In this document: in pieces, positions 57,343 to 64,000 of the stretch
Layout: every line of letters begins with the position of its first letter
Position numbering within the stretch: the stretch's first letter is position 1
NCBI GenBank assembly: GCA_905233585.1
Contig: CAJOFD010000005.1
Coordinates: 89,381 to 153,380 of the forward strand
Source of the DNA: an uncultured Bacteroidales bacterium
GTDB taxonomy: Bacteria > Bacteroidota > Bacteroidia > Bacteroidales > WCHB1-69
DNA length: 64,000 bases
Direction of reading: 5' to 3'
Made by a program: the position numbers and the translations under genes
The notes under the pieces: model-generated
What the model was told of the DNA's origin: nothing
Database searches by the model: none
Seen by the model: the letters and a program-made list of their open reading frames with translations, nothing else

Positions 57343-58368
57343 TTATTCTTTTGTTTTTACAGAATGGAATGTATCAACAATAGATTGCTGAAAAACAATA
57401 AAGAATAAAGTCAAAACAAGCATAGATATGGTGGAAACCAACACTATCATGATTTTTTTTGGATAAAACTTTTTGTCAGAAGGAACAGCATATTCTACAA
57501 CAAACTTCTGACTAAGAGCATATTGCATATCAACTCGTGCCATTTGTTTTTTGTTTTGCAACACTTGTTGGTATTCTCTAAGATTTGAAATTTGTTCTTT
57601 AAGCGAATAAGACAAAGGTCCCCATTCTTGTAATGTTTTCAACTCCTTGTCTAAACGATTGATTGCCGTTTGATTGCCAGCAGCCACTTCTTTGGCATAT
57701 TGTTGATATAATCTTTCTGATTGTCTTTCGTAATCATAAACACCATGAGCCATTACAATAGATAAAGAATCTCTTGTTTGATCTATCAATTTTTCTAAAG
57801 AGTCCATTTCGGCTTGCACTATTTTAAATGCCATATTGGTTCTTTGGGTGATAATTTGATATTTTAGCGTATCGTAATAATATGCAATTTCATTGGCCAT
57901 ATCAGCAGCCATTTGTGGATTTTTGTTGGCAACAGAAACTTCTACACCCAAATAACTGTTTCGTGCACATTTTATATCCCCTTGCATATTTTTATATAAT
58001 TTTGTTTTCCAATATTTTGTAGTGGTATCTAAACCATAATAGGCAATCAAATCAAATTTTTGAATCAAATGGTCTTTTATTTCTCTGGAATTAAGTATTT
58101 GTACCATTCTATCTACACTCATATCATCACCAAATTGAGTAACATCTAATTCTTCATTATAATTACCTTCTGCCAAGAGTACTTGCGCTACGGCATTGGT
58201 AGAAGTTGGCAACAATATAACTGTTGATTTAAATTGAGGGGCAATTAAACATGCACAAACAAAAGATACAACTATAGTTACTATTGTTACTATGGTCAAC
58301 AATTTCCAATGTTTGAAGATTAAGACAAACAAGTTTGCTCCCGCTGATTTTTTTTGTATGTTTTCCAT
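57343..58368 (-). CDS. Wzz-type chain-length determinant protein
   Basis: The 341-residue inner-membrane protein has membrane helices near residues 24-47 and 310-332, with a long coiled-coil periplasmic part between (about 165-275), the layout of Wzz/polysaccharide co-polymerases that set glycan chain length. The N-terminal VCACLIAPQFKSTVILLP segment and the Pro-containing second helix region (VPSDKKFYPKKIMIVLV) match. No kinase domain is attached. It precedes the O-antigen ligase-like gene. Confidence 0.82.
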   Translation of the reverse strand: MENIQKKSAGANLFVLIFKHWKLLTIVTIVTIVVSFVCACLIAPQFKSTVILLPTSTNAVAQVLLAEGNYNEELDVTQFGDDMSVDRMVQILNSREIKDHLIQKFDLIAYYGLDTTTKYWKTKLYKNMQGDIKCARNSYLGVEVSVANKNPQMAADMANEIAYYYDTLKYQIITQRTNMAFKIVQAEMDSLEKLIDQTRDSLSIVMAHGVYDYERQSERLYQQYAKEVAAGNQTAINRLDKELKTLQEWGPLSYSLKEQISNLREYQQVLQNKKQMARVDMQYALSQKFVVEYAVPSDKKFYPKKIMIVLVSTISMLVLTLFFIVFQQSIVDTFHSVKTKE

Positions 58369-58384
58369 ATTGTTATTTTATTTA

Positions 58385-58912
58385 TTACCAATACATTTCA
58401 TCATTTTCTTCCATTTGAGGAAAAGTTAAGTGATGAAGATAGGGCAACAAAACAGACAATTTGCGACCCCAATTTTGTTCAAAATGTTCTATACCAAGCG
58501 ATATTGCGGCTTTTTGTGATTCATGCAAACCTTTTCCATATAACAATATCATATCTTTTAAATCTTGATATATATCCGCTAAAAATTCACTCATTGACAC
58601 TGTAACAACTTCAGATGAAGATTGTTCATAGTATTGAAAATAATCTATTTTTTCTATTTTTTTTCTAATTGACAACAATACAACTTCATATTGTTCTTCT
58701 GTAACATATTGTTCATATGCCGCATTGTCTTCACATTCAATCAAGGGCAACATATTGCCTTTTAAATATAACAATGGACACATTTTCAATAGATATTCCA
58801 CAATTTGCGATTCATCAAAAGAATCAATCTGTTCTATAAAAGTACAATATTGTGTACTTGCCACCACCATATCCACGATGGATTTTTCAACTACATTTTC
58901 ATTTGTTTTCAT
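58385..58912 (-). CDS. DUF5063-type protein
   Basis: The 175-residue, all-helical, acidic cytosolic protein is recognised as resembling the DUF5063 family of Bacteroidetes: VVASTQYCTFIEQIDSF near the start, FLADIYQDLKDMILLY near 115 and EHFEQNWGRKLSVLLPYLH near the end. Its function is unknown. It starts 1 base before the tsaB stop region and lies 16 bases upstream of the Wzz-like gene, so it is in the same transcription unit. Confidence 0.65.
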   Translation of the reverse strand: MKTNENVVEKSIVDMVVASTQYCTFIEQIDSFDESQIVEYLLKMCPLLYLKGNMLPLIECEDNAAYEQYVTEEQYEVVLLSIRKKIEKIDYFQYYEQSSSEVVTVSMSEFLADIYQDLKDMILLYGKGLHESQKAAISLGIEHFEQNWGRKLSVLLPYLHHLTFPQMEENDEMYW

Positions 58913-58913
58913 T

Positions 58914-59606
58914 TTATACCAATCCTTTTACTTTTGAAACTGCCGATTGAAACGCTTTGAGATAAAACGGTTCAAAATAAGCGACATCAACAAATTGTTG
59001 CTGTACATATTTATCGTATGCTAGTTTTGCCATATACGCAGCAGAACATACAACATTTGCAAAACGTGCATTGCGTTGATAGGCAATGACGGGTTTTACC
59101 TTTTCTACTGCATTTCCACAAAAAACAATTGGCTTTTGCAACAAATAATCATTGAAACTATGCTCATCAATGATTAAATTTGTAACAGATTGTATTTCAA
59201 TAAAATTCTTATCATAGATAGCACAATACACTTCCATTCGCCGAGCATCTATCATTGGACAAAACAAGCAATCGTCTCCCCCATTCAACATCATTGCCCC
59301 ATAAGCAATAGATTGCAATGTTGATACTGCTATCAGTGGTTTGTTTAAAGCAAAACACAATCCTTTGGCTGTTGAAACTCCTATACGCAAACCGGTATAT
59401 GACCCCGGACCTTCGCTAATGGCAACCGCATCTATATTGGCAAGTGAAACACCTGACTGTGCAAGCATTTCATCAACAAAAGGCAACAATGCTTTGGAGT
59501 GATTATTGACTTCATTAATTTCTTTAATGCAAACACAATTATCATTTTCAGACAAAGCAACAGAACAAACCTCAGTTGCTGTTTCTATTGATATTATATA
59601 TGCCAT
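58914..59606 (-). CDS. tsaB: TsaB, subunit of the tRNA threonylcarbamoyladenosine complex
   Basis: TsaB supports TsaD in making the t6A base at position 37 of ANN-decoding tRNAs. The ATG at 59606 is chosen (230 residues): it begins MAYIISIETATEVCSVALSE, the ASKHA-fold start, whereas the upstream TTG/GTG extension would lie in the terminator of atpC. The motif ISEGPGSYTGLRIGVSTAKG near 65-85 is diagnostic. It is 1 base upstream of the DUF5063 gene. Confidence 0.92.
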   Translation of the reverse strand: MAYIISIETATEVCSVALSENDNCVCIKEINEVNNHSKALLPFVDEMLAQSGVSLANIDAVAISEGPGSYTGLRIGVSTAKGLCFALNKPLIAVSTLQSIAYGAMMLNGGDDCLFCPMIDARRMEVYCAIYDKNFIEIQSVTNLIIDEHSFNDYLLQKPIVFCGNAVEKVKPVIAYQRNARFANVVCSAAYMAKLAYDKYVQQQFVDVAYFEPFYLKAFQSAVSKVKGLV

Positions 59607-59611
59607 ATTAC

Positions 59612-59655
59612 AAAAAATGCCTATCCTCCTCTCCTGCAAGAGAAAGACAGGGCAT
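59612..59655 (-). terminator. Terminator between atpC and tsaB
   Basis: On the minus strand an imperfect stem starting ATGCC (59655-59651) and ending GGCAT (59620-59616) is followed by a T run, with an inner TCTCT/AGAGA-type pairing. It separates the atpD-atpC unit from tsaB. Confidence 0.6.
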
Positions 59656-59678
59656 AAATAAAACAAATCATTTTTTTC

Positions 59679-59927
59679 TTATATTGACGAGCATTTTTCT
59701 GCCAACACAAGTACTTTATTGTTTAAAACTTCAACAACCCCACCGTCAAGATTGAAAAATGTAGTATTGTCTTTATTTTCAATTTTCATCTTTCCTTTTC
59801 CCAAAAAGGTGATTAGTGGTGCGTGATTGTTCAATATTTCAAATAAACCATCAGCACCCGGGAGTTGTACCAAATTGGCTTCTCCTTCAAATACCGATGC
59901 GCTTGGTGTTAGTATCTCAACTTTCAT
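59679..59927 (-). CDS. atpC: F-type ATP synthase subunit epsilon
   Basis: The 82-residue epsilon subunit consists of the N-terminal beta-sandwich only (VEILTPSASVFEGEANLVQL, 'ADGLFEILNNHAPLITFLGKG'), without the C-terminal inhibitory helices found in E. coli epsilon. Short epsilon subunits are usual in Bacteroidetes. It lies 31 bases after atpD. Confidence 0.92.
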   Translation of the reverse strand: MKVEILTPSASVFEGEANLVQLPGADGLFEILNNHAPLITFLGKGKMKIENKDNTTFFNLDGGVVEVLNNKVLVLAEKCSSI

Positions 59928-59958
59928 ATTCCCTTTAATTATATTTAAAGCGGAAATA

Positions 59959-61705
<1,747 letters not shown>

Positions 61706-62776
61706 TTAAATAATACTATAGGCTTTGAAGTGTCGTAAATAACCAAGATAAGATTTCATGGTGGACACACAAGCACAAACATCAATTGATATGTCTTCTG
61801 GAATATTGCATAGTTGTTGATATATAGAACTATACTTTATATATTTGTGAGTAGTTCTTGCTGAACAATGCCTATAAAAAGGGTAAACAACCGCTCCGAA
61901 AAATGTAATTGGTAAATAAACAGATTGAAGTTTTATTTTTTGGGGGTGCAATGTCAAACCGAGACCAGAAAGCATATTGGCTATTTTAGCTTTACTTGCT
62001 TTCAAGTGCTGTTGATTGGTATCTACTATATAAAAATCATCTACATACCTACCATAATGTTTAAAGCCTAATTCTATTGTTATAAACCTATCTAATTTAT
62101 TGAGAAAAACATTGGAAAACAGTTGAGATGTCAAATCTCCAATAGGTAAGCCAACACCTTTGGGAGAATATTCCAAACATTTGCTTGGCGGTAAATCTTG
62201 CCAATCGCTCAAATTGCCTTTTATTTTTCTGCCTTGCAAAGGGTCTTTATAGATAATTACCTCAGTTAGATAAGTAACAAAATCTTTGGTTTGTTCCGAC
62301 AAGGCTACTTTTTGTATCATTTCTTTCACAAATTGACAAAGTAGACTTCGATTGATAGACATAAAATAACCTTGTATATCTAATTTAAGTATATAGGCAG
62401 GTTGAGTATAATTTTTGGATGCCGACCTAATATGATGTTGCAACCGATTGATACCGAACAAAGTACCCTTTCCTTTTCTGCAAGAATATGAATCGTATAT
62501 AAATTGTTTGTCAAAACAATCATACACATAATTGTAATACAAATGATGGACAACCCTATCTCTAAATTCCGAAGCATATACTTCTCGCTTGACCGAATCG
62601 GAAACAATAAAACACACATAGGGAGCAGGTTTGTACCTTCTTTCTTTTAGTTCATGATATAGTTCTATAAGATTGGTTTCTACATTGAGTTCAAAACGTA
62701 ATTGGCTTGCCGTATTTCGCTTATTGCGGCGGGCCTCGCAATAGGCTTGAAACAAATCAGTAAGGACTGTATCCAT
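61706..62776 (-). CDS. Reverse transcriptase of a diversity-generating retroelement
   Basis: The 356-residue enzyme from the ATG at 62776 copies the template repeat RNA into adenine-mutated cDNA that replaces the variable repeat. The fingers/palm motifs are present in order: AYILKLDIQGYFMSI (metal Asp, near 145), GVGLPIGDLTSQLFSN near 210, and the catalytic YVDD at 244-247. The SQ pair at 217-218 replaces the QG of retroviral and group II enzymes and is the DGR hallmark. There is no maturase or endonuclease domain. The frame stays open upstream through the TR to 63250, but the longer product would start with sequence of no recognisable domain, so 62776 is preferred. No clear ribosome-binding site precedes it, as is common here. 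Confidence 0.92.
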   Translation of the reverse strand: MDTVLTDLFQAYCEARRNKRNTASQLRFELNVETNLIELYHELKERRYKPAPYVCFIVSDSVKREVYASEFRDRVVHHLYYNYVYDCFDKQFIYDSYSCRKGKGTLFGINRLQHHIRSASKNYTQPAYILKLDIQGYFMSINRSLLCQFVKEMIQKVALSEQTKDFVTYLTEVIIYKDPLQGRKIKGNLSDWQDLPPSKCLEYSPKGVGLPIGDLTSQLFSNVFLNKLDRFITIELGFKHYGRYVDDFYIVDTNQQHLKASKAKIANMLSGLGLTLHPQKIKLQSVYLPITFFGAVVYPFYRHCSARTTHKYIKYSSIYQQLCNIPEDISIDVCACVSTMKSYLGYLRHFKAYSII

Positions 62777-62791
62777 ATTATACAATAAAGG

Positions 62792-62806
62792 CTTGGACAA
62801 GCCGCA
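62792..62806 (-). repeat. Short 3' flank shared by TR and target gene
   Basis: The 15 bases here recur exactly at 63259-63273, next to the target's stop codon. In the TR they adjoin the repeat directly; in the target they are displaced by 16 bases bounded by a CGCA direct repeat. This is the expected place of the initiation-of-homing signal. Confidence 0.75.
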
Positions 62807-62958
62807 GCGATTGTTGTTGTTCATGTTCACGTTGCCTGAGTTGAAGTTGAGGTTCCACGCTTTGTCGGAGCCATTAGGCGTAGACGACCAATAGTTGCCG
62901 TTGGAGCCAACATTGTTCACATCACCATCGCAATTGCGATAGCCAGCGGCAGGCAAAA
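62803..62958 (-). repeat. DGR template repeat (TR)
   Basis: 156 bp that align without gaps to the variable repeat at 63286-63441 (offset 483). On the coding (minus) strand it is rich in AAC/AAT codons: its reading gives NVNMNNNNRC where the target protein has RVYMYYYDRC. It contains 41 adenines on that strand. It lies 26 bases upstream of the reverse transcriptase ATG, in the same frame. A 15-base flank shared with the target (62792-62806) overlaps its 3' end. Confidence 0.95.
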
Positions 62959-63176
62959 CATTAAGCAGACACCAGCCTTGAACCCATATAGGGCTCACCC
63001 TACATGAGACTTCCGAGGACTGACCTCGTCTATACATATCAGAAAATCTAATTCCTGACGGTCTGCTGATTTTATTTTTCTCTCTAACACATACCATGCC
63101 ATACATGTAGTATCTGTTACGCTGGAAGAGATACATCCTTACTGATATTATTTTTTTTATAATATTATTAATTTCG

Positions 63177-63212
63177 GTTTGCTTGTCGGGCAATAAGCCC
63201 GAACGAGCAAAC
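63177..63212 (-). other. Second hairpin downstream of the variable repeat
   Basis: Two stacked stems: GTTTGCT/AGCAAAC (63177-63183 with 63206-63212) and TCGGGC/GCCCGA (63186-63191 with 63197-63202) around an AATAA loop. There is no T tract directly after it on either strand, so it is not a standard terminator. Confidence 0.65.
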
Positions 63213-63217
63213 AATAT

Positions 63218-63247
63218 GCAGATTGCTCGCATACGCAGGCAATCTGC
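63218..63247 (-). other. Hairpin 6 bases after the target stop codon
   Basis: A 9-bp perfect inverted repeat (63218-63226 with 63239-63247) with a 12-base loop, beginning 6 bases past the stop of the target gene. In the Bordetella phage DGR a hairpin just downstream of the VR increases retrohoming; the position here is comparable, the function is inferred. Confidence 0.65.
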
Positions 63248-63253
63248 CATAAA

Positions 63254-63886
63254 TTAATCTTGGACAAGCCGCACGGATTGCCCGACGCAGCGATCGTAGT
63301 AGTACATGTACACGCGGCCTGAGGTGAAGCCGAGGTACCACGCTTCGTCGCCGCCAAAAGGCGTAGACGACCAATAGAAGCCGTAGGAGCCAACATTGTA
63401 CACATCACCAACGCAAATGCGAGAGCCAGCGGCAGGCAAAAAGATAGAATTGCCATTGAGACCTATAACTTTGTAACCGTTACCTTGCCACTCCCATTTA
63501 CATTTGTTTTTCAATTCCTCCATTTGTTCTTTTGTAGGTAATTTGCTACTAAATCTACTTATGGCTTCATCATAATCATAAAAACCTGATTCATTATCAG
63601 ATTTCCATTTGGTACCACTTGGAAGACCCAAATCAACATACCCATAAACTTCATCTGCATCATAAGCTATTGTATCAACAGGTACAGTATCAATAGGATA
63701 TTCTGGTGTATCCATTGTTGCATCTATAATTACATACGTAAAAAAACTCACAAGAAAAATACCGGCAAGTATCCCCAAGGTAATCCAAAGAGGTTTTAGT
63801 GTACTCTTTTTCTGTACTCTTCTTCCGCAAAACTCACAAGATACACTATCATTGGCAATCTCCTTGCCACATTTAGGACATTTCAT
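63254..63886 (-). CDS. DGR target: zinc-ribbon membrane protein with variable FISUMP (lectin-like) domain
   Basis: The ATG at 63886 gives 210 residues; a TTG three codons upstream is the only alternative. An N-terminal zinc ribbon (CPKCG and CEFCGRR; Cys 3, 6, 17, 20) is followed by a basic stretch and one membrane helix (about 31-54, LWITLGILAGIFLVSFFTYV), then a short acidic linker and a C-terminal domain beginning GYVDLGLPSGTKWK. That domain (with SSKLPTKEQMEELKNKC, 'NGNSIFLPAAG' and 'YYWSS'-type strand FYWSSTPF, ending GQSVRLVQD) is the FISUMP paralogous domain, related to C-type-lectin/FGE folds used by DGRs. Residues about 149-201 are encoded by the variable repeat. Topology by the positive-inside rule puts the zinc ribbon inside and the variable domain outside the inner membrane. 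Ligand unknown. Confidence 0.9.
   Translation of the reverse strand: MKCPKCGKEIANDSVSCEFCGRRVQKKSTLKPLWITLGILAGIFLVSFFTYVIIDATMDTPEYPIDTVPVDTIAYDADEVYGYVDLGLPSGTKWKSDNESGFYDYDEAISRFSSKLPTKEQMEELKNKCKWEWQGNGYKVIGLNGNSIFLPAAGSRICVGDVYNVGSYGFYWSSTPFGGDEAWYLGFTSGRVYMYYYDRCVGQSVRLVQD
63259..63273 (-). repeat. Target copy of the 15-base 3' flank
   Basis: Identical to 62792-62806; it encodes the last residues of the target (RLVQ) before the stop. Confidence 0.75.
63286..63441 (-). repeat. DGR variable repeat (VR)
   Basis: 156 bp aligned gap-free with TR 62803-62958. There are 23 differences: 21 at template adenines (to T, G or C) and 2 adjacent non-adenine changes (TCC to GGC, at 63351-63352). Of 41 template adenines 21 are changed; of the other 115 positions 2 are. 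Variable codons are mostly AAC/AAT in the TR and read Tyr, Phe, Gly, Arg, Thr or Asp in the target. Confidence 0.95.
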
Positions 63887-63922
63887 ATTATTCAATTTAT
63901 TTTAGGCAACCTCTAAATTTTA

Positions 63923-64000
63923 CTAATTTTTCCTTTCATTGTAGTTTTTGACAGCAGAGGCTGCATTAGAACTATCCAAACCACAACAAAAGTTTTTTTC
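63923..64000 (-). CDS. Possible C-terminal end of an upstream gene
   Basis: The minus strand is open from the window edge to a TAG at 63923 (25 residues, including NFCCGLDSSNAASAVKNYNE). It ends 36 bases before the target gene start and could be the end of a gene in the same operon. It is too short to identify. Confidence 0.25.
   Translation of the reverse strand, partial: EKNFCCGLDSSNAASAVKNYNERKN

Larger units (their letters stand above)
62959..63253. other. Spacer between DGR target gene and template repeat
   Basis: 295 bases with no convincing gene. They contain the two hairpins at 63177-63247 and, closer to the TR, about 150 bases of higher GC that presumably form the 5' part of the TR RNA. 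A minus-strand open frame crosses the whole spacer into TR and reverse transcriptase, but its sequence has no domain. No avd-like gene fits here. Confidence 0.6.

Noticed and set aside
61706..62776. Reverse transcriptase as part of a group II intron or retron
   Set aside because: No maturase or HNH endonuclease domain, no intron domain V/VI or msr/msd structure seen, and the matched TR/VR pair with A-only changes fits a DGR instead.
62777..63250. N-terminal extension of the reverse transcriptase reading through the spacer and TR
   Set aside because: The frame is open but the sequence has no domain, includes the template repeat itself and the two hairpins; the RT fold starts after the ATG at 62776. 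Kept only as a finding.

Overview
The window is AT-rich and comes from a member of the Bacteroidetes, most probably an uncultured anaerobic Bacteroidales. The evidence is TAnnTTTG promoter boxes upstream of many genes, type IX secretion (T9SS) sorting tails, GldH, a MurF-alanine racemase fusion, a RicT/GldH/PBP1A cluster, a 'BT_3928-type' DoxX protein and an FeFe-hydrogenase energy metabolism. Species-level identity cannot be read from the sequence.

Layout. 1-9.2 kb: 3' end of dnaK, a GlmU-like nucleotidyltransferase, lon, a T9SS-type subtilisin and uvrA. 9.2-13.1 kb (minus strand): rny, a probable 6S RNA, zapA with a coiled-coil partner, a HAD phosphatase, tRNA-Arg and an outer-membrane barrel. 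13.2-16.3 kb: an Xaa-Pro peptidase, then a TM1266-type regulator with hydG, the radical-SAM maturase that makes the CO/CN ligands of the hydrogenase H-cluster. 16.4-22 kb (minus): AsmA-like, hutH, hisS. 22.3-24.4 kb: dnaA and a broken mobile-element-like ORF. 24.5-32.5 kb (minus): a DPP-IV peptidase, cstA, murF-alr, pdxA and two unknown genes. 32.7-38.3 kb: ATP synthase genes atpB-E-F-H-A-G, with a relic of a secreted GH5 cellulase lodged between atpH and atpA. 38.5-44.8 kb: tRNA-Leu, an acyltransferase and a four-gene electron-bifurcating-type FeFe hydrogenase operon. 44.9-55.8 kb: clpB, a small lipoprotein, a DoxX/thioredoxin protein, tRNA-Leu, ricT-gldH-pbp1A-dprA, a holin-like membrane protein and ddl. 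55.8-61.5 kb (minus): O-antigen ligase-like, Wzz-like, DUF5063, tsaB, and atpC-atpD (the rest of the ATP synthase, split from the main operon).

61.7-63.9 kb (minus) is the most unusual region: a diversity-generating retroelement (DGR). It has a reverse transcriptase with the DGR-type SQ motif, a 156-bp template repeat (TR) directly upstream of it, and a target gene whose C-terminal lectin-like (FISUMP) domain carries the matching 156-bp variable repeat (VR). A base-by-base comparison gives 21 substitutions at the 41 template adenines and only 2 at the other 115 positions, the mark of adenine-directed mutagenic retrohoming. The target is a predicted zinc-ribbon, single-pass membrane protein. 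Two hairpins follow its stop codon. No accessory Avd gene is visible in the window.

Together the genes suggest a fermenting gut-type anaerobe that disposes of reductant as H2, secretes proteins by type IX secretion, has (or recently had) cellulolytic capacity, and diversifies a surface or periplasmic binding protein.
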